DNA of 64,000 bases from Desulforhopalus sp. (GTDB taxonomy: Bacteria > Desulfobacterota > Desulfobulbia > Desulfobulbales > Desulfocapsaceae), in assembly GCA_030247675.1 (NCBI GenBank), contig JAOTRX010000008.1, forward strand, positions 220,486 to 284,485. The letters run 5' to 3'. Under the pieces are notes generated by a model. That model had not been told where the DNA came from, searched no databases, and worked only from the letters and a program-made list of their open reading frames with translations. Shown one piece after another: positions 35,956 through 45,458 of the stretch; positions within the stretch are counted from its first letter, which is position 1, and every line of letters begins with the position of its first letter. Position numbers and translations under genes: made by a program.

Positions 35956-37003
35956 CGACACTCTCAAAGCTGATACGGGGATCGACAAGCACGTAGCTCA
36001 AATCCGACAGCAATCTACACACCAGGCCGATGATAGTAAAAAAGTAGAGTGTGCCGAGAACTACGGGATAATCCCGATTCAAGACCGATTCATAGGCAAG
36101 CAGGCCCATACCCTGAAGGGAAAAAATTGTCTCGATAAGAAGGCTGCCGGTAAAGAAAGACGCAATAAAGTATCCGGGGAATCCCGTAATTATAGGGATA
36201 ATACCATTTCGAAAGACATGTTTGTACAGCACCTGCTGCTCCGAAAGACCCTTTGCCCGAGCGGTGAGAACATAATGTTTACGAATCTCCTCAAGAAAGG
36301 AGTTCTTGGTAAGCATGGTCATAACCGCAAGGCTTCCAACCGCACCCGCAGTAACCGGCAGGACCATATGCCAGAGATAGTCAAATACCTGCATAGTTGG
36401 AGCAAGTTCACTCCAGTTATCAGAGACAAGGCCACGTAGGGGGAAAACGGCCCAAAAGCTACCTCCACCAAAGAGTACCACCAACAAAACCCCGAGGACA
36501 AAACCCGGAATGGCATAGCCAACTAGAATAAACGTCGAACTGATGAGATCAAACCGCGAACCATCCCGGATAGCCTTTTTAATTCCTAGCGGAATGCAGA
36601 CACCATAAACAATAAAAAAACTCCATAATCCTAGAGACATGGAGACTGGCATACGAGAAACGACAAGGTCAAAAACACTGCGGTGGTAGTAATACGAGGT
36701 GCCAAAGTCAAAAACCAAGTAGTTCTTCATCATGGTGATGAATCGTCTAATCGGTGGCCGATCAAATCCGTATAGCTTTTCCAATTGGGCGATCTTTTCG
36801 GCATCAAGGCCCGAGTCCCCTCGATACATTCCCGACGATTCGGCTCTCACTTCTCCGCCGCCCTTATTAAAGCCCTCTATCTGGGCAATCATCTTTTCAA
36901 CCGGGCCACCGGGCACAAACTGGGTTATCGTAAAGGTGATCACCATCACGCCAAAGAGTGTTGGAATCATTAATAAAATCCGCTTCACAATATAGAACAG
37001 CAT
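35948..37003 (-). CDS. yejB: Peptide ABC transporter permease YejB
   Basis: Partner permease: MLFYIVKRILLMIPTLFGVM opening, the YejB-specific insert (QIEGFNKGGGEVRAESSGMY) and the EAA loop VLTARAKGLSEQQVLYKHVF. 351 residues. Probable import of oligopeptides. Upstream 236 bp contain no yejA, so the binding protein must lie elsewhere. Confidence 0.94.
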   Translation of the reverse strand: MLFYIVKRILLMIPTLFGVMVITFTITQFVPGGPVEKMIAQIEGFNKGGGEVRAESSGMYRGDSGLDAEKIAQLEKLYGFDRPPIRRFITMMKNYLVFDFGTSYYYHRSVFDLVVSRMPVSMSLGLWSFFIVYGVCIPLGIKKAIRDGSRFDLISSTFILVGYAIPGFVLGVLLVVLFGGGSFWAVFPLRGLVSDNWSELAPTMQVFDYLWHMVLPVTAGAVGSLAVMTMLTKNSFLEEIRKHYVLTARAKGLSEQQVLYKHVFRNGIIPIITGFPGYFIASFFTGSLLIETIFSLQGMGLLAYESVLNRDYPVVLGTLYFFTIIGLVCRLLSDLSYVLVDPRISFESVDA

Positions 37004-37238
37004 GTTGCCTCCATCTATAAATCGCTACCGCCAGCATTTTAGTAATGATATAAATAATTGATCAAATAAACACTCTAAAAGAAGAATATTTCTTGTTTTT
37101 TATTGTCCTTTGTGTCTTTTTATTGAAGGACTCTCCGAGGCGTTCATGCTATACAATCAGCAACAAAACGCAACCAGAGGGACATAGCGAACAGGCGTTT
37201 TTGCTTTTAACGCTCCTCAACATCACTCATTCAAAGCC

Positions 37239-38369
37239 ATGGAAAAACTTAATACCCTTATTCAGAACGAAGCCGAGCTAGAGACTCTGGTTGCTAGAGC
37301 AAAGAAAACAGATGCCATCGCACTGGACACCGAATTTGTTTGGGAGCGTACATATTATCCGCAACTGGGCCTCATCCAAATAGCCTTATCCGATGAAGAT
37401 TGTTATTTGATCGACCCCATCGCCATTAATAATTTGTCAGCCCTCGGCCAACTGCTCTCTGATCGAAGCGTGGTAAAAATCCTTCATGATGCCCCCCAAG
37501 ATCTGGCCATCCTCCACCGGGCCACGGGTGCAACACCGCAAAATATCTTCGACACCCGGCTCGCCGCTGGCTTTTGTAATCTCCCGGCAACGCTTTCCCT
37601 CGGCAATCTGGTACGGGAACTCCTCGACATTGATCTCGCCAAGGACGAAACCCGAACCAATTGGTGCCAACGTCCCCTCACTGACGAACAAGTTCGCTAT
37701 GCCCTCGATGACGTGCGCTACCTGCGCGCAGTCAGGATACTGCTCCTTTCCAGAATCATCGGGCCGAAAATTAAGTCATGGCTACAAGAAGAACTGAATT
37801 TACTCAACAATCCAGCCACCTACAGTGGACCTCCCGCAGACGAGAGGTATCTGAAAATCCGGGGAACCAGCGGCCTTGACCGGCCGGGACTTGCCATCCT
37901 AAAGAATCTTTCAACCTGGCGAGACGGTATGGCAAAAAAAATCGACCGTCCTCGAGGTCATGTAATCAAAGATGCCATCCTTATTGAACTCGCCAAACAA
38001 AAACCCACCACCCTTGAAGAGCAAAAGCTGCACTGCGGTCTCTCCGATAAAGCCGTCGGAAAATATGGGAAAATCATCGCCGCCGTTATTGAATCTGCAC
38101 TCAGCCAACCCGTGGACACATTCCCCATTCCAGAGAGACCAAGCAGACTCAATCAAGCCGATCGAGAGGCCCTCGAAAAACTGAACAATTTGATTACTCT
38201 CAAGGCTGGGTTATTGGGAATTGCACCGGGACTGGTAGGTAACTCCTCCGAATTGAAACTCCTGGTAACAACACTCAATGCCAAAAAACCAGAAGTGTCA
38301 CAACAGCTCCGTCAAACCGAGGGTTGGCGCAAAAGCTTCCTGGAAGATTTCCTCAGACAACGCCGATAG
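37239..38369 (+). CDS. rnd: Ribonuclease D
   Basis: 3'-5' exonuclease for tRNA maturation. DEDD exonuclease motifs: ALDTEFVWERTYYPQLGLIQ (DxE, quoted in part LDTEF), LHDAPQDLAIL and YALDDVRYL. It is followed by an HRDC-like domain (LKNLSTWRDGMAKKIDRPRG, IKDAILIELAKQKP). 376 residues, near E. coli RNase D. No clear ribosome binding site before ATG 37239. Alone on its strand. Confidence 0.95.
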   Translation: MEKLNTLIQNEAELETLVARAKKTDAIALDTEFVWERTYYPQLGLIQIALSDEDCYLIDPIAINNLSALGQLLSDRSVVKILHDAPQDLAILHRATGATPQNIFDTRLAAGFCNLPATLSLGNLVRELLDIDLAKDETRTNWCQRPLTDEQVRYALDDVRYLRAVRILLLSRIIGPKIKSWLQEELNLLNNPATYSGPPADERYLKIRGTSGLDRPGLAILKNLSTWRDGMAKKIDRPRGHVIKDAILIELAKQKPTTLEEQKLHCGLSDKAVGKYGKIIAAVIESALSQPVDTFPIPERPSRLNQADREALEKLNNLITLKAGLLGIAPGLVGNSSELKLLVTTLNAKKPEVSQQLRQTEGWRKSFLEDFLRQRR

Positions 38370-38549
38370 AAATATCCCCCTCCACCGCACAGGAAAAAGG
38401 ACACCCCCTTCATGAGACGTTGAAAGAATTAGCGACAATCCTAAAAAATTCTTCCGGTCTTTTCCTGGATTGGCATCATGGCCAGTTACCTTGAGCAACT
38501 AATACCGGCAAAATTCCTAGGCAGGACCATCAAGAAAGGCCCGGATCTA

Positions 38550-39230
38550 CTATTCAGCTTTGCTTGGCAACTGCTCCAAATACCATTTCATAGGGTCCAG
38601 CAGTTCAAAGCCATTCTCGATCAGCCTCTTTTTCACGTTGGCAACGTTATTGGTAAGAAGATAGGGAAATACCGCACGCTTCTCCTTGTCCCACACCCTG
38701 GCGACCAGTACGCTCCCTAGAGAAATCTTCTCTTCTGTAATGATATCAACAATCCTCTTCATTTGGCCCTGCTTCTCTTTGACGATAATACAGAGGAGAC
38801 AGCCTGGTTCATCGATATTCAAGACATTAACAAAGGCTCTCAGCAAATCGCGAACAGAAAGAAGCCCCTTTAAATAACCATCCTGGTCTATAACCGGCAA
38901 GGCGCCAACTTTCTTTTTCTGCATTACCAACAAGCTATCCTGGATAGTATAATAGGCATAAATTGTCAGCGGATTAGAAGTCATGATGTCTCGCACCGGA
39001 TAATTCATGATTTTCGCCAAGGTACTATCATAATCCGACTTTTTCAAAAGTGTTGAGGGCATGGCAGCACGAATATCCCGGTCGGAAACAATGCCGAGGA
39101 GCTTCCCCGCAACATCGGTAACCGGCAAATGACGTATTTCTTTCTCTACCATGAGCTTTTTGGCCTCGAATATCGTAACGTCCGGACCAACCGTAATCAG
39201 GTCTTTCGACATTCTCTCGCTTACAAACAT
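38550..39230 (-). CDS. acuB: CBS-pair protein with ACT-like tail (AcuB type)
   Basis: 226 residues: two CBS motifs (MSKDLITVGPDVTIFEAKKL, LLGIVSDRDIR; PVRDIMTSNPLTIYAYYTIQ, LLSVRDLLRAF) likely binding an adenine nucleotide, then an ACT-like domain (CLLCIIVKEKQGQMKRIVDI). This is the architecture of AcuB of the Bacillus acuABC operon, whose role is not firmly known. It follows the AcuC-like gene by 65 bp, the same pairing as in acuABC. ATG 39230 has TTGGAGG upstream. Confidence 0.82.
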   Translation of the reverse strand: MFVSERMSKDLITVGPDVTIFEAKKLMVEKEIRHLPVTDVAGKLLGIVSDRDIRAAMPSTLLKKSDYDSTLAKIMNYPVRDIMTSNPLTIYAYYTIQDSLLVMQKKKVGALPVIDQDGYLKGLLSVRDLLRAFVNVLNIDEPGCLLCIIVKEKQGQMKRIVDIITEEKISLGSVLVARVWDKEKRAVFPYLLTNNVANVKKRLIENGFELLDPMKWYLEQLPSKAE

Positions 39231-39295
39231 AGAGCCTCCAAATTTTCTTTAATATTTTTCAAGTCGTACAAGATATCTGGCGGTTACAGAAAGTG

Positions 39296-40249
39296 TTATT
39301 TAAGATCCGCAAGAAACTTGATGTGATTTTCCACAAGGAGCGGCAAGATATCAAGATTGTATCCTCCCTCAAGAACGGAAACCACCCGCCCCCCTGCGCA
39401 TCGGTTGACCAGATTGATGATCACCTCGGAAATAAAATCATAGCCTCCGGTGGAGAGATTGGTACCGGACATCATATCGCTCTCATGGGCATCAAAACCT
39501 GCCGAGAGCAATATAAATTCAGGGTCGAATTTCTTAAAAGCGGGAACCAAATCCTGCATCATCAAACGTTTATATTCATCATCCCCTCTTCCGGGCAAAA
39601 CCGGAGAATTGGCGGTATATCCATCCCCCTCGCCTATTCCCACCTCGAATTCTCTTCCCGTACCCGGATACGCGAACGAAGGATGTTCATGAATTGAATA
39701 ATAAAAGACCGTTGGGTCACGATCAAAAGCATGCTGCGTACCATTGCCGTGATGGACATCAAAATCTATTATCCCGACACGACTAATGCCGTATTCTTTT
39801 TGCAAATACCGAGCCCCAATGGCCACATTGTTGAAATAGCAAAACCCCATGGGCTTGTCCATCTCAGCATGATGGCCAGGAGGGCGCACAGCACAAAAGG
39901 CGTTATCCACTTCCCCCCTCATAACCGCATCAATTGCCTTGAGCACCCCACCCACCGCTAGAAATGCCGTATCATAGCTTTCTCGGCATATAGCATTATC
40001 CGGATGCTCGAATTCATTCAGACCGGAAATACAGGCCTCATCAAATCTCATGATATAATGGATGTTGTGAATGGCCTCAATCCAGCGCTGATTGGCCTTG
40101 ACGACCTCGATTCTCGTTAACTTATCCAGCAGACCAGAGTCCTTTAACCGGTTATAAATTACCGTCAACCGTTCTGCCGATTCGGGATGATAGCCCCCTG
40201 TGTTGTGCAGTAGAAACCTTTCATCATAAACAAAACCAGTTTTTTTCAT
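39296..40249 (-). CDS. acuC: AcuC-like histone deacetylase family protein
   Basis: Zinc-dependent deacylase of the arginase/HDAC fold, 317 residues. Active-site segments: RPPGHHAEMDKPMGFCYFNN (His pair), GIIDFDVHHGNGTQHAF (Asp and His zinc ligands), SAGFDAHESD and LEGGYNL. In Bacillus AcuC deacetylates acetyl-CoA synthetase (family knowledge). With the AcuB-like gene next to it and Acs/PrpE plus a GNAT fusion within 22 kb, the same role is likely here. AGGAAAA before ATG 40249. Confidence 0.88.
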   Translation of the reverse strand: MKKTGFVYDERFLLHNTGGYHPESAERLTVIYNRLKDSGLLDKLTRIEVVKANQRWIEAIHNIHYIMRFDEACISGLNEFEHPDNAICRESYDTAFLAVGGVLKAIDAVMRGEVDNAFCAVRPPGHHAEMDKPMGFCYFNNVAIGARYLQKEYGISRVGIIDFDVHHGNGTQHAFDRDPTVFYYSIHEHPSFAYPGTGREFEVGIGEGDGYTANSPVLPGRGDDEYKRLMMQDLVPAFKKFDPEFILLSAGFDAHESDMMSGTNLSTGGYDFISEVIINLVNRCAGGRVVSVLEGGYNLDILPLLVENHIKFLADLK

Positions 40250-40378
40250 AAGATTTTCCTGTTTTTCGATTACGACCTTTCAGAGATCGACTTGCATTAC
40301 CACCGTCAACTGACTTCTCGTCATACAATTGCACCTACTGCCCTTTTTACGCTCAACACAGACCTGCATCAACTTTTT

Positions 40379-40504
40379 TCATTTATCGCTGATCAATGCC
40401 TTTGGCACCAGCCTGAACATCGTCCCGCCATCAAGACGAAAACTGCCGCCATTCAGCCAGAAGATCTCCGCGGCACCAATGGTCAATGGCTCAATATCGC
40501 TCAT
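40379..40504 (-). pseudogene. N-terminal remnant of an MBL-fold metallo-hydrolase
   Basis: A 41-codon frame reading MSDIEPLTIGAAEIFWLNGG then SFRLDGGTMFRLVPKALISDK-stop (quoted in two parts). The string FRLDGGTMFxxVPKAL is the usual opening of a deltaproteobacterial MBL-fold hydrolase group, which then continues for ~230 residues with the HxHxDH site; here it stops after 41 residues and no continuation is visible. A strong ribosome binding site (GGAAGGGGG) is still in place. It lies in the 680-bp gap between acuC and the first tetR, so a deletion has probably removed the rest. Confidence 0.6.
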
Positions 40505-40705
40505 TTTGCCCCCTTCCGTCAAAAAATCTTCCACGTGATTTGACATCAACTATTGAAAGAAGATGCCTTTAGCCTAGCATCTTCCTGCCATTCTTCCAAT
40601 CTATTTTCCTGTTATCTCTCCGCCAGCAAACCCTTTGCCTCACCGGCAAAGTATTCCACAGGGCTATCTTCCCCCATCTCTTTTCTGGAGTATATTGATT
40701 TCTTA

Positions 40706-40743
40706 TTGACAAACTCAATAGGTTATATGTAACATTGTTACAT
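40706..40743 (+). promoter_or_regulatory. Promoter and TetR-type operator of the first tetR gene
   Basis: TTGACA at 40706-40711 serves as -35; the -10 region overlaps a perfect 8-1-8 palindrome ATGTAACA-T-TGTTACAT at 40727-40743. An operator over the -10 element is the classical layout of TetR autorepression. Related sequences occur at 41791, 41980, 55945 and 56163. Confidence 0.7.
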
Positions 40744-40928
40744 GCGTGGATACCATTAAAAATGGAATAGTTTTTTATTTTCGCTTATTAAAATCCAAGA
40801 AATTAAAAAAACAATTTTACAAACTTCTCGCTACAATACTGCTGAATTATCAAAACCAAAACAGTGCCTTAGTATCTTCCATCATAATCCAAAGGTGTTT
40901 TTTTCACCACCATTCATCTTAGGGGCCC

Positions 40929-41585
40929 ATGACAACAGACAACACAACGGCGCTGCTCGACGAACTCAACCCGGAAGTGCAAAAAAGGCTGGGCGCAGCG
41001 GTTCTGGCCGTATTTTCTACAGCCGATTTTCACAAGGCAAGTATTCGCGACATCGCCAACATTGCCGGAGTCAGTTTTTCTACTATTTACAAACATTTTG
41101 GCAGTAAAGAGGGCCTCCTTTTTGCCTATGTCAACATCTGGATGGGCAAACTGACCGATCGCATCGAGGACCATCTCAAAGGAATTATCGACGTCAAAGA
41201 AAAACTCAGAAAGGTTTTCTGGCTTCACCTTGATTATTATGAACGTAACGAAGGGCTCGGGCGCATCCTTTTCATGACACTGCCTATGCAAACCTGGATG
41301 GCCGACAGCTCTTTCGACCAAAAGAGACGGGTAGGCCTGATCATCAATGTTTTCAAAGAAGGCCAGCGACAGGGCATTATCAACCCCCACGTCAGAGCAG
41401 GAAAATTGCTGGATTTTATGCTTGGATTTATCCAACGTATTTTCTTTATGTGGATAATTCGAGGGAAACAGGAATGTCTGGCTGAAGAGGCCAACTCGTT
41501 GTTCGAGATGGTTTGGCAAGGCATGGTTAATCCCCAGATCATCTATTACATCACCCCGCCGGGAGCCGCATCGGAAGAAGAATAA
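40929..41585 (+). CDS. TetR/AcrR family regulator, paralogue 1
   Basis: 218 residues. The N-terminal helix-turn-helix ASIRDIANIAGVSFSTIYKH-FGSK is typical TetR; the C-terminal ligand domain is rich in aromatic residues and nearly the same as in the second tetR gene 0.4 kb downstream (shared KLTDRI, EKLRKVFWL, LDYYER, GLGRI, FMTLPM, TWMAD). The palindrome at 40727-40743 over its promoter suggests autorepression. The ligand may be an acyl-CoA, given the propionate genes downstream, but that is inference. Confidence 0.92.
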   Translation: MTTDNTTALLDELNPEVQKRLGAAVLAVFSTADFHKASIRDIANIAGVSFSTIYKHFGSKEGLLFAYVNIWMGKLTDRIEDHLKGIIDVKEKLRKVFWLHLDYYERNEGLGRILFMTLPMQTWMADSSFDQKRRVGLIINVFKEGQRQGIINPHVRAGKLLDFMLGFIQRIFFMWIIRGKQECLAEEANSLFEMVWQGMVNPQIIYYITPPGAASEEE

Positions 41586-41790
41586 GCGGAATCACAATCC
41601 AAATAGAAACGTCGCTCCATGATCAGACATTGGCAGAAATTGGAGAACAAGCTGCATACATTCGACGAACCTCTCAATGACCTCCATGTTGTACCATTCT
41701 CGCAACTTTTCAGTAGGGTAACACTGGAGGATACGTTCATAGCGGTTTTTTCCCTTGAAATGTCTTTATCAATACATTAAAAGAAATATG

Positions 41791-41805
41791 AGTAACGTTG
41801 TTACT
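41791..41805. promoter_or_regulatory. TetR-type operator between the two tetR genes
   Basis: Perfect inverted repeat AGTAAC-GTT-GTTACT, in an AT-rich region about 180 bp before the second tetR start. It shares the GTAAC/GTTAC half-sites with the 40727 palindrome. Confidence 0.6.
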
Positions 41806-41979
41806 GATGTTTACTGGACTTTACTCGATATTTTTTTTATTTTCTTTTGTTTTAATACCTTACAACACTGACCAACAAAAAACAATAATACGCATGACAC
41901 ACAACTCCCAAGCCTTTACTGAAGGCAGGAGAGTGTAGCCGCATCATCCGCAATTTAAAAAACACACAAGCGTAGGAAA

Positions 41980-41993
41980 GTAACAATGTTAAC
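41980..41993. promoter_or_regulatory. Operator-like motif over the second tetR start codon
   Basis: GTAACAATGTTAAC, imperfect palindrome whose ATG is the start codon of the second tetR gene. Its 13-nt core GTAACAATGTTAA recurs exactly, on the minus strand, at 55945-55957 upstream of prpE. Confidence 0.5.
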
Positions 41994-42597
41994 TCAATTG
42001 AGTGGAGACATCCACGCAAGACTTGAAAAAGCGGTTCTGGAGATTTTTTCAGAATCCGACTTTCACAAGGCTTCTATCCGCGATATTGCCGCAAGGGCCG
42101 GGGTCAGTTTTACCACCATTTATAAGCACTATGGCAGCAAAGAAAGATTGGTGTTCGCCTTTGTTGATATTTGGATGGGTAAGCTAACTGACCGCATTGT
42201 TGATCATCTACAGGGAATCGAAAATCTTAAGGAAAAACTGCGAAAGGTTTTCTGGTTGCAGCTCGATTATTACGAACGCCATGAAGGTCTGGGCAGAATA
42301 GTGTTCATGACCCTGCCGATGAAGACTTGGATGGCCGATGAGACTTTTGACCAGCCACGAATGATGTCGCTGATGATCGATGTCCTTAAACAGGGCCAGG
42401 AGGAAGGTATTCTCAACCCCCAGGTCCGAGCCTCGACCCTTCTTGATTTTCTTATGGGGTTCGTGCAACGAAGCTTTTTCATGTGGATTCTCCGCGGCAA
42501 GAAAGGCAGCCTTTCCGAACAGGCCAACGTCATGTTTGAAATGGTCTGGCAAGGCATGGCCAATCCACAAAAACTCCTACAAAGCGCTAACATGTAA
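41986..42597 (+). CDS. TetR/AcrR family regulator, paralogue 2
   Basis: 203 residues, paralogue of the gene at 40929 over its entire length. HTH: ASIRDIAARAGVSFTTIYKH-YGSK. The ligand domain again has EKLRKVFWLQLDYYERHEGLG (quoted in part EKLRKVFWLQLDYYERH) and FMTLPMKTWMAD. Ribosome binding site AGGAAAG; the start codon lies inside an operator-like motif. It ends 77 bp before the epimerase gene, so it is probably the local regulator of the propionate block. Confidence 0.93.
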   Translation: MLTQLSGDIHARLEKAVLEIFSESDFHKASIRDIAARAGVSFTTIYKHYGSKERLVFAFVDIWMGKLTDRIVDHLQGIENLKEKLRKVFWLQLDYYERHEGLGRIVFMTLPMKTWMADETFDQPRMMSLMIDVLKQGQEEGILNPQVRASTLLDFLMGFVQRSFFMWILRGKKGSLSEQANVMFEMVWQGMANPQKLLQSANM

Positions 42598-42673
42598 CAT
42601 TTAACACAATCGAGCCTGCCGGCCATCTTATAACACCAGCGGGCAACAACTTTGACTCAACGGAGGCACCACC

Positions 42674-43081
42674 ATGGAAATTCTGAAGATTGACCACCTG
42701 GGCATAGCTGTCAACAGCATCGAAGATGGAAAGAATTTTTGGTCCGAGGTCCTAGGTCTCAAGTTCGAGGGCGCCGAAACAGTCGAGGCCCAGAAAGTTA
42801 CCACGGCCTTTTTCCCGGTTGGCGAAAGCGAGGTTGAGCTTCTGGAATCAACCTCACCCGATGGTCCCGTAGCAAAATTCATCGAAAAAAAAGGAGCAGG
42901 CCTACAACACATTGCCTTCCGGGTAGCCAATATTGAAGATGCCTTAGCTGAGTTGAAGGCAAAAGGCATCCAGCTGATCGACCAGCAGCCGCGCCTCGGT
43001 GCCGGTGGAGCGAAGATTGCTTTCCTCCACCCCAAGGCTACTGGTGGTGTTCTTGTTGAACTTTGTCAACGCGACCAATAA
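42674..43081 (+). CDS. mce: Methylmalonyl-CoA epimerase
   Basis: Interconverts (S)- and (R)-methylmalonyl-CoA. VOC-fold protein of 135 residues: KIDHLGIAVNSIEDGKNFWS, GLQHIAFRVANIEDAL and the C-terminal HPKATGGVLVELCQ, whose His and Glu are metal ligands and active base. Ribosome binding site GGAGG. It directly precedes the mutase, as in other methylmalonyl-CoA pathways. Confidence 0.96.
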   Translation: MEILKIDHLGIAVNSIEDGKNFWSEVLGLKFEGAETVEAQKVTTAFFPVGESEVELLESTSPDGPVAKFIEKKGAGLQHIAFRVANIEDALAELKAKGIQLIDQQPRLGAGGAKIAFLHPKATGGVLVELCQRDQ

Positions 43082-43138
43082 CCCAGCACCCCTAGCGCCC
43101 TTTTCGGGCGAAAATACCGTTAGACAAGGAGCTAAAAG

Positions 43139-45280
43139 ATGGCACAGCATCCAAAACTTCCCAAATGGACTGAAATTGCAGAAAAACAGATGAAGGGCAA
43201 ATCCATCGAAACCCTTTCATGGATGACTCCCGAAGGAATTAAAGTCAAGCCGCTTTATACCGCCGAAGATCTTGAGGGAATGGAATCAGTCAACACCCTT
43301 CCCGGCATGGCCCCCTATGTCCGGGGCCCCATGGCTACCATGTACACCGGGCGACCGTGGACCATCCGTCAGTATGCCGGCTTCTCAACTGCCAAGGAAT
43401 CCAACGCCTTTTACCATAAGGCGCTGGCAGCCGGACAAAAAGGCCTGTCGGTTGCCTTCGACCTCGCAACCCACAGGGGTTATGATTCCGACCATCCACG
43501 AGTTGCCGGAGACATTGGTAAAGCCGGTGTTGCCATTGATTCTGTTGAGGACATGAAAATTCTCTTCAACGGTATCCCTCTCGATCAGATGTCGGTGTCG
43601 ATGACCATGAACGGCGCGGTTATCCCCATTCTCGCGGGATATATTGTTGCCGCTGAGGAACAGGGTGTTGCTCACGATAAGCTTGAAGGTACCATCCAAA
43701 ACGATATCCTCAAAGAATACCTTACCCGCAACACCTACATCTATCCGCCCACGCCCTCGATGCGGATCATCTCCGACATCATGGCCTTTTGTTCAAAGGA
43801 AATGCCAAAATACAATACAATCAGCATCAGCGGCTACCACATGATGGAGGCGGGTGCCAACAGCGTCCTGCAAACCGCCTTTACTTTGGCAGATGGCGTC
43901 GAGTACGTAAAGGCCGCCTTGAAGAGCGGCATGGATGTTGATACCTTTGCCCCACGGCTTTCCTTCTTTTTCGGCATTGGTATGAATTTCTTCATGGATA
44001 TCGCCATGCTGCGAGCCGCCCGCTTTCTCTGGTATCGGCTGATGAGTCAATTCAACCCGAAAAACCCCAAATCGTCGATGCTGCGCACCCATTGTCAGAC
44101 TTCGGGATGGAGCCTGACCGAGCAAGATCCATACAACAACATCATTCGTACCACCCTTGAGGCGATGTCCGCGGCACTCGGCGGCACCCAATCCCTGCAT
44201 ACCAACTCCTTTGATGAAGCCATAGGCCTGCCCACCGATTTTTCCGCCCGTATTGCCCGCAACACCCAGATAATCATCCAGGAAGAATCACAAATCTGTC
44301 ACGTTGTTGACCCCCTGGGCGGTTCCTATTATGTGGAGTCCCTCACCAGCAGTATCGTTAATGAATCGCTGAAGATAATTAACGAAATTGAAAAATTAGG
44401 AGGGATGGCCAAGGCGATTGAAAGTGGCATGCCGAAGATGCGCATAGAGGAATCCGCAGCCCGCAAACAGGCCCGGATCGACCAAGGTCTTGACGTCATC
44501 GTCGGCGTCAACAAATACAAGCTGGCCAATGAAAAAATCGACTTCGAGGTTCGTGAGGTACCGGCTTCGGTACGTGACGAACAGATTGCCCGCATTAATG
44601 AAATTAAAGCAAGCCGTGATAAGGCCGCAGTCGAAAGAGCCCTGACCGACCTTACCAATGCTGCGAAAAACGGCGGTAATCTCCTTGAAGCAGCCCTCCC
44701 GGCGGTACGAGCCAGGGCCACAGTGGGCGAGATCTCAGACGCCATGGAGTCGGTCTTCGGCCGTTTTGTTGCTACCACCCGCTGCATCTCCGGCGCTTAT
44801 TCCTCCGAGTACCAAGGCGACAACAATGTTATCACTTCGATAAAACAACGAACCTCCAACTTCCTCGAAAAACAAGGCCGCCGCCCTCGCCTCCTGGTAA
44901 CCAAGATGGGCCAGGATGGCCACGATCGCGGCTTCAAGGTCGTTGCCAGTGCCTATGCCGACCTCGGCTTTGATGTCGATATCAGCCCAATGTTTCAAAC
45001 ACCTGAAGAAGCTGCGAAAATGGCCATCGAAAACGATGTCCACGTTATTGGTGCCTCAAGTCTTGCAGCTGGTCACAAGTCGCTTATCCCCGCACTGATT
45101 GACGAGTTGCAGAAGATTGGCGGAGGTGAGATTATTGTTGTCGCAGGCGGTGTCATTCCTCCTGGCGATTACGATTACCTTTATAATGCCGGGGTGAAGG
45201 CAATTTTTGGACCGGGCACACCGATCCCGGAGTCAGCCGACAAGACCCTCGCCTTACTTGAGGAGAAATATCTTAAATAG
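43139..45280 (+). CDS. mcm: Methylmalonyl-CoA mutase, single-chain catalytic subunit
   Basis: Adenosylcobalamin enzyme converting (R)-methylmalonyl-CoA and succinyl-CoA. The N-terminal TIM barrel holds YTGRPWTIRQYAGFSTAKES and DLATHRGYDSDHPRVAGDIG; the C-terminal B12 domain begins at about residue 580 with the cobalt ligand motif in KMGQDGHDRGFKVVASAYAD (DxHxxG) and VIGASSLAAGH. 713 residues, in line with the homodimeric/large-chain form; no small subunit gene is present. AAGGAG precedes ATG 43139. Confidence 0.98.
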   Translation: MAQHPKLPKWTEIAEKQMKGKSIETLSWMTPEGIKVKPLYTAEDLEGMESVNTLPGMAPYVRGPMATMYTGRPWTIRQYAGFSTAKESNAFYHKALAAGQKGLSVAFDLATHRGYDSDHPRVAGDIGKAGVAIDSVEDMKILFNGIPLDQMSVSMTMNGAVIPILAGYIVAAEEQGVAHDKLEGTIQNDILKEYLTRNTYIYPPTPSMRIISDIMAFCSKEMPKYNTISISGYHMMEAGANSVLQTAFTLADGVEYVKAALKSGMDVDTFAPRLSFFFGIGMNFFMDIAMLRAARFLWYRLMSQFNPKNPKSSMLRTHCQTSGWSLTEQDPYNNIIRTTLEAMSAALGGTQSLHTNSFDEAIGLPTDFSARIARNTQIIIQEESQICHVVDPLGGSYYVESLTSSIVNESLKIINEIEKLGGMAKAIESGMPKMRIEESAARKQARIDQGLDVIVGVNKYKLANEKIDFEVREVPASVRDEQIARINEIKASRDKAAVERALTDLTNAAKNGGNLLEAALPAVRARATVGEISDAMESVFGRFVATTRCISGAYSSEYQGDNNVITSIKQRTSNFLEKQGRRPRLLVTKMGQDGHDRGFKVVASAYADLGFDVDISPMFQTPEEAAKMAIENDVHVIGASSLAAGHKSLIPALIDELQKIGGGEIIVVAGGVIPPGDYDYLYNAGVKAIFGPGTPIPESADKTLALLEEKYLK

Positions 45281-45310
45281 TCGGCATTGGTAGCTTTGGC
45301 AGGCAATATG

Positions 45311-45341
45311 CCTCCTCCAGTCTGAATGCGGCTGGAGGGGG
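45311..45341 (+). terminator. Hairpin between the mutase and meaB
   Basis: CCTCCAG (45314-45320) pairs with CTGGAGG (45332-45338), extendable by G-T pairs, with no T-run. It may be a weak terminator or attenuator that lowers meaB expression relative to the mutase. Confidence 0.4.
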
Positions 45342-45458
45342 TATTAACCCTTTGAGGTTCTCACGTTGCATGTCTGCCGTATTGTAACTTTTAGCCAAGA
45401 ACTTAGACCCTCCAAGCTTTTTTCCACGACCAGACAAACCATTCTTCGTCCGAGCAGA

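Noticed and set aside
42598..43138. Cobalamin riboswitch before the mutase genes
   Set aside because: I looked for a B12-box-like structured leader and found none; the gaps are too short (76 and 57 bp).
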